Source: Spartobacteria bacterium UBA6821 (lineage in GTDB: Bacteria; Verrucomicrobiota; Verrucomicrobiia; Chthoniobacterales; UBA6821). Taken from it: DNA of 13,843 nucleotides. Shown in pieces: positions 1 through 5,529 of this stretch. Position numbers and translations under genes: made by a program. Within the stretch, counting starts at the first letter, position 1. Each line of letters starts with the position of its first letter. The stretch is taken from positions 23,825 to 37,667 of the forward strand of contig DKEN01000104.1 of the NCBI GenBank assembly GCA_002452515.1. Direction: 5' to 3'. Below the pieces are notes generated by a model. It saw only the letters and a program-made list of their open reading frames with translations, did no database searches and was not told where the DNA came from.

Positions 1-413
1 ACGACCTTCGGATTGATTCCGTCGAGTTCACCGTTGGTGATGCGCCAGAGGAGATGTTCCGTGCGATCACCACTGACGGCGAAATCTGCCGGGTGATAGC
101 TGGCAAATTTCAACCAGCTGCACTCACCCCGGCGGGGCCAGAAATCGGTGATCGAATCTCCTAGAAAAAGCAAGCCGATGTCACCCTCTCCCTTGCGATA
201 GAGAAACTCGGCATGACGCTCCTTGAGTCCCTTTTTGGTACCATCAGGCGTGATCGCACCTTCTGGGGTGCGGGGAGGCAGAGGCGTCGCTATTGGTGAT
301 GGGACCGGCGCGGACCGTTGTGCACCAAGACCTGAGTTGGGAGCGGGGGGAGTTTGCTGGGCCGTTAGGGGCATCACGGCAAATAAAGTCACCAGGAGGA
401 AAACACTCTTCAT
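1..413 (-). CDS. SGNH/GDSL-family hydrolase, secreted, 3' part outside the window
   Basis: Reading the minus strand from the ATG at 413 gives 137 residues that run off the left edge. Residues 1-19 form a signal peptide (short basic start, hydrophobic core, then TAQQ). A proline-rich linker follows to about residue 55. The catalytic block I motif LLFLGDSITDFW (nucleophile Ser87) comes next, and then AVSGDRTEHLLWRI around residues 112-124, which resembles block II in the platelet-activating-factor acetylhydrolase-like branch of SGNH hydrolases. The Asn and Asp/His blocks lie beyond the edge. The family removes acetyl or other ester groups from glycans or lipids, and the signal peptide places this one outside the cytoplasm. 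It starts 36 bases after the rpiB stop, so the two are probably co-transcribed. There is no clear Shine-Dalgarno sequence. The family is confident, the substrate unknown. Confidence 0.85.
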   Translation of the reverse strand, partial: MKSVFLLVTLFAVMPLTAQQTPPAPNSGLGAQRSAPVPSPIATPLPPRTPEGAITPDGTKKGLKERHAEFLYRKGEGDIGLLFLGDSITDFWPRRGECSWLKFASYHPADFAVSGDRTEHLLWRITNGELDGINPKV

Positions 414-449
414 TTTGGGGGGATTGCGATGATCTGGCGTCAGAATTGC

Positions 450-902
450 TCAGGCCATTGGCAAGCCGGATTCATAGCGCGCCATCTCCTCGATGCGTTT
501 GACATGGCGACCTCCTTCAAACGGGGTCGAGAGCCAGATGTCAACAAGGCGCTTGGCGGTCTCCAAGGAAACCATGCGCTCACCGATGGAAAGGACATTG
601 GCATTATTGTGCTGGCTGGCGAGCTTGGCTGTGTCATCACTCCAGGCGATAGCACATCGGACCCCCTTCACTTTGTTAGAAGCCATGGCCTCACCGTTGC
701 CAGAGCCGCCAAAGACAATGGCCTTGTCGCACTCACCACTGGCTGCTTTTTCTGCAGCGGGGATAACCCAAAGCGGATAATCGGTGGAGTCGGCCGTGTA
801 GGTTCCGCAATCCACGATTTCATGGCCCTGCGAACGCAGCATCTCGGCGATGGCCTGCTTGTAATGGAATCCGGCGTGATCACTTCCTAGGGAGATTTTC
901 AT
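450..902 (-). CDS. rpiB: Ribose-5-phosphate isomerase B (RpiB/LacAB family)
   Basis: This 150-residue protein has the normal length for RpiB, which interconverts ribose 5-phosphate and ribulose 5-phosphate in the cytoplasmic pentose phosphate pathway. Diagnostic parts are the N-terminal GSDHAGFHYK (residues 6-15), the phosphate-binding GGSGNGE (65-71), NKVKGVRCAIAW (76-87) and the HNNANVLSIGERM segment (98-110). The active-site loop is of the Mycobacterium tuberculosis type: the position of the E. coli catalytic Cys is Gly65, and Glu71 is in place to serve as the base, as known for the mycobacterial enzyme. The ATG directly follows a minus-strand AAAAAAGG run, too close to be a normal ribosome binding site. 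The S8 protease gene ends 54 bases upstream and the SGNH gene starts 36 bases downstream. LacAB or allose-phosphate isomerase activity cannot be excluded, but no sugar-uptake genes are nearby. Confidence 0.93.
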   Translation of the reverse strand: MKISLGSDHAGFHYKQAIAEMLRSQGHEIVDCGTYTADSTDYPLWVIPAAEKAASGECDKAIVFGGSGNGEAMASNKVKGVRCAIAWSDDTAKLASQHNNANVLSIGERMVSLETAKRLVDIWLSTPFEGGRHVKRIEEMARYESGLPMA

Positions 903-956
903 CCTTTTTTCGTAGCGTGTCTTGAGCAGTCAGGGAAGCGCTGAATAGCCAAAATT

Positions 957-2684
957 TTAAGGAGTTGATGAAGAATCGTGACGGCATCGCACCCTCGCGA
1001 CAAGAAGCACTCCTCCCAGAATGAGCAGGGCGAACGTTCCTGGCTCTGGAACTCCCGTGACACTCCAGGCAATGCCGTAAGGCTGCGAGTCGTAACTGCC
1101 GGAGAAGTCAAAAAGATTGGTGGAATAGCCGACCTGGATCTCATAAATCCCAGAGGCTGCGAGCTGAAAATAAAGCTCCTGAGTCGTACTGACAGGACTG
1201 ATACTCTCGGCCACCAGCTGATCCCCTCCCCCGGGTACCACCTGATAGACCATGAGATCGAGTTCCGCTTGGGCGACATCGACATAATCACTGATCTCCG
1301 TATTCCAAAAGCTGCTGCGTAGCCAGTCGAGCGTCACGGCAATCTGCTGTCCGGCAAAGAGCTCGGAGGCCAGCGAGTAGCTGTTGACTCCGCCGAGCAG
1401 TGCCGTGCCGTATCCCCATCCCGTGCTGGCCACCGGAAGGTTGAATCCCGAATAGGAAAACCCTGGCGACGTGGTAACATAGGCACTCGACGTGTACTGA
1501 GTGGAGGCAGTGTTGAGATTCAGCCCACCGGCACCCACCGCCCAATCGAGTGCCTGAGTGGTGGTGATGACGTCGTTGAGAATTTGCTGCCCATTGTTCC
1601 AGCCGGGAAGCTTGTCCGCAGAATTCATCAGGACGGCCTTGATCACGACATTCTGGGTGGCGGCGTTGGTGATTCCGTTAAAGGAGGTTGATGATTTTGC
1701 CAGACTGTCCAGAAGGGCGGCCCCACCGGCCACAAGCGGCGTCGCGAAGCTCGTGCCCGCAAGGGAGTAATAGGAAAAGGAAATTGAATTGCTGCCGACA
1801 GTCATCGTTACAGGAAGAACAATCCCCACTCCCGGTGCCACCAGATCCACAGCAGGTCGTGTCGCCGCTCCGCTCTCGTAAGAGTACGTATTGGTGCCGT
1901 CGTACCATTCTGTCGGCTGAGGACCTCTCGAAGAAAAAGAGGCGACCACGCTGTAGTTGGTCGGACCATCCAGAGCCCCGACCGAGATCACATTATAACC
2001 CGAGGCGGGGCCGTTCACGGATCCATTGGCTGGACCAGTGTTTCCGGCAGCCGCCACCATGGTGGTGTTGGGATTGGCAACGGCCAGTGAATCCAGAAGC
2101 CCACTCAATAGACCAACTCCCGCCGGATCGGAGGAGTCGCCAATACTCGTGGAGAGCACATCTCCGTTTGAGGCAGCGTAACTGTACGCCGAAATACTGT
2201 TCGTTGAGATGCTGAAGGATCCGTCGGCATTTGTTGACGTGGCAAGCGCGGCAGAATCGATTGTCGTGCCGGGGGCCATACCGGTGTTCAGGTAATAACC
2301 GGGTGCCGTGTAACCGCCCAACAATGCCGCCACCCACGTGGCATGATCGCCCGAATTCGTCAGGGCATCCGAAGAGGCATAGGTATCGGAAAGGTTTGAG
2401 AAATTCTCCGCAGGGAAAAGATTTGTCCCGACGAGCTGCGCATCGACCACCCAGCTGGTGGTATTCTGCCCGAAGACTCCCTGATTATAGAACGTTGTCG
2501 CACCAAGCGATTCATTGAGATTGACCAGTGCGTTATTGGTGGCGATGCCGTAAAATTCCGGATAGTAAGTGCCCGTAAGCGTGGTCTGCGCTTTCAGTAA
2601 ACCCAAGGAAGCGACAACCAGCAAGACAGGGAAAACACTCCTTGCCACAGACATCAGACCCAATGCCGGTCGGGGGAACAGCAT
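957..2684 (-). CDS. Subtilisin-like (S8) serine protease with PEP-CTERM tail
   Basis: The 575-residue product is an exported subtilase. A signal peptide runs to about residue 32 (hydrophobic core then LLKAQ); Met11 is an alternative start that would shorten the N-region. The S8 catalytic set is complete: Asp81 in VVDAQLVG, His114 in GDHATW, the oxyanion Asn215 in AAAGNTGP and the nucleophile Ser312 in GTSFATPLVAGG. After the catalytic domain (about 75-385) there is a beta-rich region of about 150 residues of the kind that follows many secreted proteases. The tail is VPEPGT (545-550), a hydrophobic helix, then RVRCRH, a PEP-CTERM sorting signal recognised by exosortase. The family cleaves peptide bonds; this one probably acts at the surface or in exopolysaccharide. 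No prodomain is obvious. The gene starts 38 bases after the NIL-domain gene, separated by a small hairpin without a T-run, so read-through is possible. Confidence 0.93.
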   Translation of the reverse strand: MLFPRPALGLMSVARSVFPVLLVVASLGLLKAQTTLTGTYYPEFYGIATNNALVNLNESLGATTFYNQGVFGQNTTSWVVDAQLVGTNLFPAENFSNLSDTYASSDALTNSGDHATWVAALLGGYTAPGYYLNTGMAPGTTIDSAALATSTNADGSFSISTNSISAYSYAASNGDVLSTSIGDSSDPAGVGLLSGLLDSLAVANPNTTMVAAAGNTGPANGSVNGPASGYNVISVGALDGPTNYSVVASFSSRGPQPTEWYDGTNTYSYESGAATRPAVDLVAPGVGIVLPVTMTVGSNSISFSYYSLAGTSFATPLVAGGAALLDSLAKSSTSFNGITNAATQNVVIKAVLMNSADKLPGWNNGQQILNDVITTTQALDWAVGAGGLNLNTASTQYTSSAYVTTSPGFSYSGFNLPVASTGWGYGTALLGGVNSYSLASELFAGQQIAVTLDWLRSSFWNTEISDYVDVAQAELDLMVYQVVPGGGDQLVAESISPVSTTQELYFQLAASGIYEIQVGYSTNLFDFSGSYDSQPYGIAWSVTGVPEPGTFALLILGGVLLVARVRCRHDSSSTP

Positions 2685-2722
2685 GGCATCTATCTGATGG
2701 AAGCGCTGATCTCAGCGATCAA

Positions 2723-2965
2723 TCATCCCTCGATGGTGTTGATCTCCACCGGTTCAACCTTCACACCGAGATCCTCAAGCCAGCTGATGGAACGCAAGAT
2801 TTCTCCCCGCTCGCCACTCAGTTCCAGGCAGACAAGCCCGATCTCGTCGGTGACACTCGCCTGACGGACATTTGTGGTGACGGCAAACTTATGACCAAGT
2901 TCATGGACGAGGGGGCGCGTGATCAGTTTCGCGGGGTACATCAGCCAAAGACGGGTCGTTTCCAT
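2723..2965 (-). CDS. NIL-domain protein (small ferredoxin-like fold)
   Basis: Eighty residues from the ATG at 2965. The frame is open further upstream to 3250, but that part overlaps the sulfur-carrier gene and is not protein-like. The start is preceded by AGGAA about ten bases away. The pattern is typical of the NIL domain: METTRLWLMYP strand, a LITRPLVHELGHKF helix, a VTTNVRQASV strand, EIGLVCLELSG strand, a GEILRSISWLEDLGVKVEPVE helix and strand. NIL domains are known as the C-terminal, ligand-sensing part of MetN-type methionine-import ATPases, and also occur as free small proteins or with ferredoxin domains in homocysteine-synthesis proteins. Here it lies third after the SAM riboswitch, the ThrC-like enzyme and the CysO-like carrier, so a role in sulfur amino acid synthesis or its feedback is likely. 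That role is inferred from context. Confidence 0.85.
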   Translation of the reverse strand: METTRLWLMYPAKLITRPLVHELGHKFAVTTNVRQASVTDEIGLVCLELSGERGEILRSISWLEDLGVKVEPVEINTIEG

Positions 2966-3020
2966 AATAGGAAGTTTCCTGCCAACGGGGGTCAAAAGCA
3001 AGTCGTGAGAGAACACTTCC

Positions 3021-3293
3021 CTAACCGCCCGCAATCGCAGGAACAATCGAGATCTCATCACGATCGGTGACGGGAGTCTCTTTTTCCTGAAGAAAGCGCA
3101 CATCCTCGTCATTGACGAAGATATTAACGAAACGGCGGATAGTCCCCTGCTCGTCGAGAATGCGTTCGCCAAGGCCTGGGTAGGCTTTGTTGAGTTCGTC
3201 AAGGACGGCACCGACGGTGACACCGGAAGTCGTGACAACCTCCTGATCACCCGTCAGTTTGCGCAGCGGGGTTGGGATACGGATTGTAGGCAT
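3021..3293 (-). CDS. CysO/ThiS/MoaD-like sulfur carrier protein
   Basis: This 90-residue protein has the ubiquitin-like beta-grasp pattern and ends in AIAGG. The terminal Gly-Gly is the feature that lets ThiS, MoaD and CysO be adenylated and converted to a thiocarboxylate. The segment RFVNIFVNDEDVRF (residues 54-67) and the ending IVPAIAGG are close to what I recall of CysO of Mycobacterium tuberculosis, which donates sulfide to O-phosphoserine through CysM. The gene sits between a ThrC-like PLP enzyme (133 bases upstream) and a NIL-domain gene (55 bases downstream), not with thiamin or molybdopterin genes. It probably carries sulfide for amino acid synthesis. The E1-like activating enzyme and the JAMM peptidase that would release the product are not in this window. 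The carrier function is confident, the pathway inferred. Confidence 0.9.
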   Translation of the reverse strand: MPTIRIPTPLRKLTGDQEVVTTSGVTVGAVLDELNKAYPGLGERILDEQGTIRRFVNIFVNDEDVRFLQEKETPVTDRDEISIVPAIAGG

Positions 3294-3426
3294 AGGATTT
3301 AAGGATGAAACTTTAAAGCTGAAACCTGAAGAGCTCAGAAGCCAGCGATCAGAAGTAGTATAGGGTGTCTATTTTTATTGGGATGCCGTCGTCGATCGAC
3401 TCTCGACCTTCGACTCGGTTCATTTT

Positions 3427-4683
3427 TTAGTCTTTGATGGCGATTTCGTCCGCGACGAGGGCTTCAAATTCCCTCAGGGAAGGCCCGATAACACGGGGCT
3501 CACCGCACTTGCCTTGGATGGCTTCCTGAGTTTTGAGGCCGTGGCCGGTGATACAGAGAACAGCCCCCTCGTTATGAGGGATCTTGCCGCTCTCAATGAG
3601 CTTCTTGGCGCAGGCCACAGTAACCCCGCCGGCCGTCTCGGCAAAGATACCGGCGTATTCGGCTAGAAGTTTAATGCCCTCGACGATCTCCTCGTCGGTA
3701 CAATCCTCGGCACTGCCCCCGGTTTCCTTCATGCTACGAAGCGCGTAGAAACCGTCCGCTGGAGTGCCGATCGCCAGGGATTTGGCAATCGTTTCGGGAT
3801 TCTGTACAGGCCGGACCATCTCGGTGCCTTTCTTGAAGGCAGCACTGATCGGTGAACACCCGGTGGCCTGTGCGCCATGAATGGAAAATTTGCTCTTCTC
3901 GACAAGGCCGAGATCGATGAACTCCTTGTAAGATTTATGAATTTTGGTCAGCAGCGATCCGGAGGCCATCGGCACTACCGTGTGCTGGGGCAGTTTCCAA
4001 CCACTCTGCTCGATGATTTCAAAGCCCATCGACTTGGAGCCCTCGGCGTAGTAGGGGCGGAGATTCACGTTCACAAAACCCCATCCGTATTTGCCAGCGA
4101 TCTCGGAACAAAGGCGGTTGACCTGATCGTAGGGACCATTGATGCCGATGACGTTGGTGCCATAGACCAGCGATCCAAGAATTTTCCCCTGCTCCAGGTT
4201 GGCGGGAATGAGCACATAGCTCTTGAGGCCCGCTGCCGCTGCGTTTGCAGCAACGGAATTAGCCAAATTGCCCGTTGAAGCACAGGCCACGACCTTGAAT
4301 CCCAGTTCGCGTGCACGACTCAACGCCACGGAAACCACGCGATCTTTGAAGGAAAGTGTCGGATAATTGACCGTGTCATTCTTGATCCAGAGTTCGCGAA
4401 CCCCCAACTTCTTGGCAAGACGATCAGCCTTCACAAGAGGCGTGAAACCGACCTGTGCGCCGACCGTCGGCTCACCATCGATGGGCAGTAGCTCGCGATA
4501 ACGCCACATCGACTTCGGTCGGGACTCGATGAGTTCGCGTGTCAGAACGCCACGGATTGCCTCGTAGTCGTAGTCAGCCTCGAGGGGGCCGAAATCAAAC
4601 TCGCAGATGTGAATCGCCTCCTTGTCATAGAGACGACCGCATTCGCGGCACTTTAAATTACTGAACCAGGATTTTTTGGACAT
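3427..4683 (-). CDS. thrC: Threonine synthase-like PLP enzyme (fold type II), possibly a homocysteine-forming paralog
   Basis: A 418-residue cytoplasmic enzyme. An N-terminal zinc-ribbon-like segment has CRECG (Cys12, Cys15) and HIC near residue 26. The PLP lysine is Lys113 in YPTLSFKDR, with the phosphate-binding ACASTGNLANS loop at about 133-143; a Gly-rich segment near the C-terminus (ITGHGLKT) completes the fold. Family enzymes turn O-phosphohomoserine into threonine. The start at 4683 is chosen over the in-frame ATG at 4755 because that ATG lies inside the 3' strand of the riboswitch P1 helix, and the intervening 24 residues do not look like part of the family. Control by SAM and a CysO-like carrier as next gene suggest that it may instead use O-phosphohomoserine plus carrier thiocarboxylate to make homocysteine. 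True threonine synthase activity remains the default from sequence alone. Confidence 0.9.
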   Translation of the reverse strand: MSKKSWFSNLKCRECGRLYDKEAIHICEFDFGPLEADYDYEAIRGVLTRELIESRPKSMWRYRELLPIDGEPTVGAQVGFTPLVKADRLAKKLGVRELWIKNDTVNYPTLSFKDRVVSVALSRARELGFKVVACASTGNLANSVAANAAAAGLKSYVLIPANLEQGKILGSLVYGTNVIGINGPYDQVNRLCSEIAGKYGWGFVNVNLRPYYAEGSKSMGFEIIEQSGWKLPQHTVVPMASGSLLTKIHKSYKEFIDLGLVEKSKFSIHGAQATGCSPISAAFKKGTEMVRPVQNPETIAKSLAIGTPADGFYALRSMKETGGSAEDCTDEEIVEGIKLLAEYAGIFAETAGGVTVACAKKLIESGKIPHNEGAVLCITGHGLKTQEAIQGKCGEPRVIGPSLREFEALVADEIAIKD

Positions 4684-4700
4684 GGGATTATTGATTCCCA
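4683..4700 (-). promoter_or_regulatory. Hairpin over the ThrC-like start, candidate riboswitch expression platform
   Basis: On the minus strand TGGGA pairs with TCCCA across an eight-base loop, and the second arm runs into the ATG. The first arm contains the only Shine-Dalgarno-like sequence (GGTGGGA), so the helix could mask it. About 35 bases further upstream a GCCG/CGGC hairpin is also present, but no T-run follows. Translational control is therefore more likely than termination, though this is inference from base pairing only. Confidence 0.35.
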
Positions 4701-4750
4701 CCAAGAGTGACAAGAAGACCTGGTGCCGCAGCGACGGCTTCACCCGGTAT

Positions 4751-4862
4751 CTCATCTTTTCCCGATCTAGGATCGAGCTGGATTTGGCACCTGGGCCTAC
4801 GGATTGCTCCGCAGCGGTTGCCGTGACATCATCGGGCCAGTCCCTCCGTCACTCTTGATAAG
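4751..4862 (-). ncRNA. SAM-I (S-box) riboswitch
   Basis: Read on the minus strand, the stretch follows the S-box core in order: CTTATCAAGAG, GGAGGGACTGGCCCGATGA, CGGCAACC, GGTGCCAAATCC, and a closing AAAAGATGAG. P1 forms between CTTATC (4862-4857) and GATGAG (4756-4751). In P2, GUGAC pairs perfectly with GUCAC where the usual consensus has a GGU/ACC-type pairing, so the helix is kept by compensating changes. P3 is GGCAACC with GGTGCC, carrying a longer arm than usual. P4 is CGATC-CTA-GATCG. This class binds S-adenosylmethionine and switches off methionine-related genes. It lies 67 bases ahead of the ThrC-like gene and probably controls all three sulfur-linked genes. I regard the class as near certain from sequence. 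Confidence 0.93.
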
Positions 4863-4873
4863 ATTGAAGGGAG

Positions 4874-4902
4874 ATCATTCCCGTGGAAAGGCGTGGGGTC
4901 AA
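4874..4902 (-). promoter_or_regulatory. Possible sigma-70-type promoter for the riboswitch operon
   Basis: On the minus strand TTGACC (4902-4897) and AATGAT (4879-4874) are separated by 17 bases, ending 11 bases before the riboswitch P1 helix. The -10 box matches only four of six consensus positions. The location fits a transcript that begins just ahead of the aptamer. Confidence 0.4.
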
Positions 4903-4925
4903 GGGGAAGTTTTCGAGAAATGAGT

Positions 4926-4954
4926 TTGACCCTTGATACAGAATCCGCTTTATT
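4926..4954 (+). promoter_or_regulatory. Possible promoter of tRNA-Arg
   Basis: TTGACC (4926-4931) and TTTATT (4949-4954) stand 17 bases apart and end 14 bases before the tRNA. The match is good at -35 and moderate at -10. No other promoter-like pair is closer. Confidence 0.4.
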
Positions 4955-4968
4955 GAACTGCTCTTCAC

Positions 4969-5042
4969 GCAGCCGTAGCTCAATTGGATAGAGCATCTGA
5001 CTACGGATCAGAAGGTTAGGGGTTCGACTCCCTTCGGCTGCA
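4969..5042 (+). tRNA. tRNA-Arg (anticodon ACG)
   Basis: A complete 74-base cloverleaf. The acceptor stem GCAGCCG pairs perfectly with CGGCTGC (5035-5041), followed by discriminator A5042. The D arm is GCTC/GAGC. The anticodon stem TCTGA/TCAGA holds the loop CTACGGA with anticodon ACG at 5003-5005, which reads CGN arginine codons after the usual A-to-inosine change. The T arm AGGGG-TTCGACT-CCCTT is intact. The 3' CCA is not encoded, so it must be added after transcription. The gene stands alone and faces away from the riboswitch operon. Confidence 0.96.
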
Positions 5043-5222
5043 CATTGAGGATCAAGGGGTTATGGAGATTGGATCGGATTTTTGCCAGTGGGTTGTGCCA
5101 GATAAGTGCCACGAAAATTTCAAAAGCATCTCAGTCTTGATACTCCGCCTACCCCTGCGAATGAAATCCCTGAAGAAGATTTGAGGCGCTAAAATCTCCA
5201 ATGGAATCAAATGGCTCCATGG

Positions 5223-5519
5223 CTACTTCGCAAACTTGTAGTGTCCTTTACCGATTTTCTTGATCGCTGGATTCTTCTTACCCGTTGTTGCAAACCAGAC
5301 ATGAAGATTAGTGCCATTAATTTTCATGCTCTTGGCCAGATCAGCAACCTTGACTCCTGCTTCCCCAGCGGTGTCGAGAGCCTTCAGAATCTTTGCCCCG
5401 GAAGACGACAGGCTATCAAGGAACTGGCTTCCATCAAAACTCAGCTGCCGAATTTTATTTTTGTGAACAACCGACTGGAGGGCAATGCACTGGGGACGAT
5501 TGCTGGCGTTCTGTGAAGT
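5223..5519 (-). pseudogene. 5'-truncated helix-turn-helix gene remnant
   Basis: A minus-strand frame ending at TAG (5225-5223) reads as protein, but it has no ATG, GTG or TTG upstream of an internal Met 35 codons before the stop; the frame is closed by TAA at 5549-5547. Its last 60 residues look like a winged-helix domain: GAKILKALDTAGEAGVKVAD, then LAKSMKINGTNLHVWFATTG, then KKNPAIKKIGKGHYKFAK. The layout (helix, 'KV-x-D/E-LA' recognition helix, basic ending with GxY) parallels the C-terminal domain of the HARE-HTH gene at 8273-8782. The missing N-terminal half and its place directly after a PEP-CTERM gene suggest a copy cut during rearrangement. A non-standard start codon is the alternative explanation. 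The exact left limit of the remnant is uncertain. Confidence 0.55.
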
Positions 5520-5529
5520 GCAGCAGTGA

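Noticed and set aside
1688..2215. Long plus-strand frame opposite the subtilase gene
   Set aside because: The minus strand encodes a complete S8 catalytic set, so the plus-strand frame is a shadow rich in Arg, Pro and Ser.
2704..2717. CGCTG/CAGCG hairpin between the NIL gene and the protease gene as a terminator
   Set aside because: The stem has only five pairs and no T-run follows on the minus strand, so termination cannot be supported.
4969..5042. tRNA-Arg as an integration site of a mobile island
   Set aside because: No integrase gene and no repeat of the tRNA 3' end is seen in the window.
5106..5192. GTG-started plus-strand frame of 28 codons (VPRKFQKHLSLDTPPTP...)
   Set aside because: It is hydrophilic and looks mildly protein-like, but is too short, has no ribosome site and no family I recognise. 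It could be a gene scrap after the tRNA, which is too weak to list.
5211..5516. Plus-strand open frame of 101 codons after the tRNA
   Set aside because: It lies opposite the protein-like minus-strand HTH remnant, has no family pattern and a random-looking composition.
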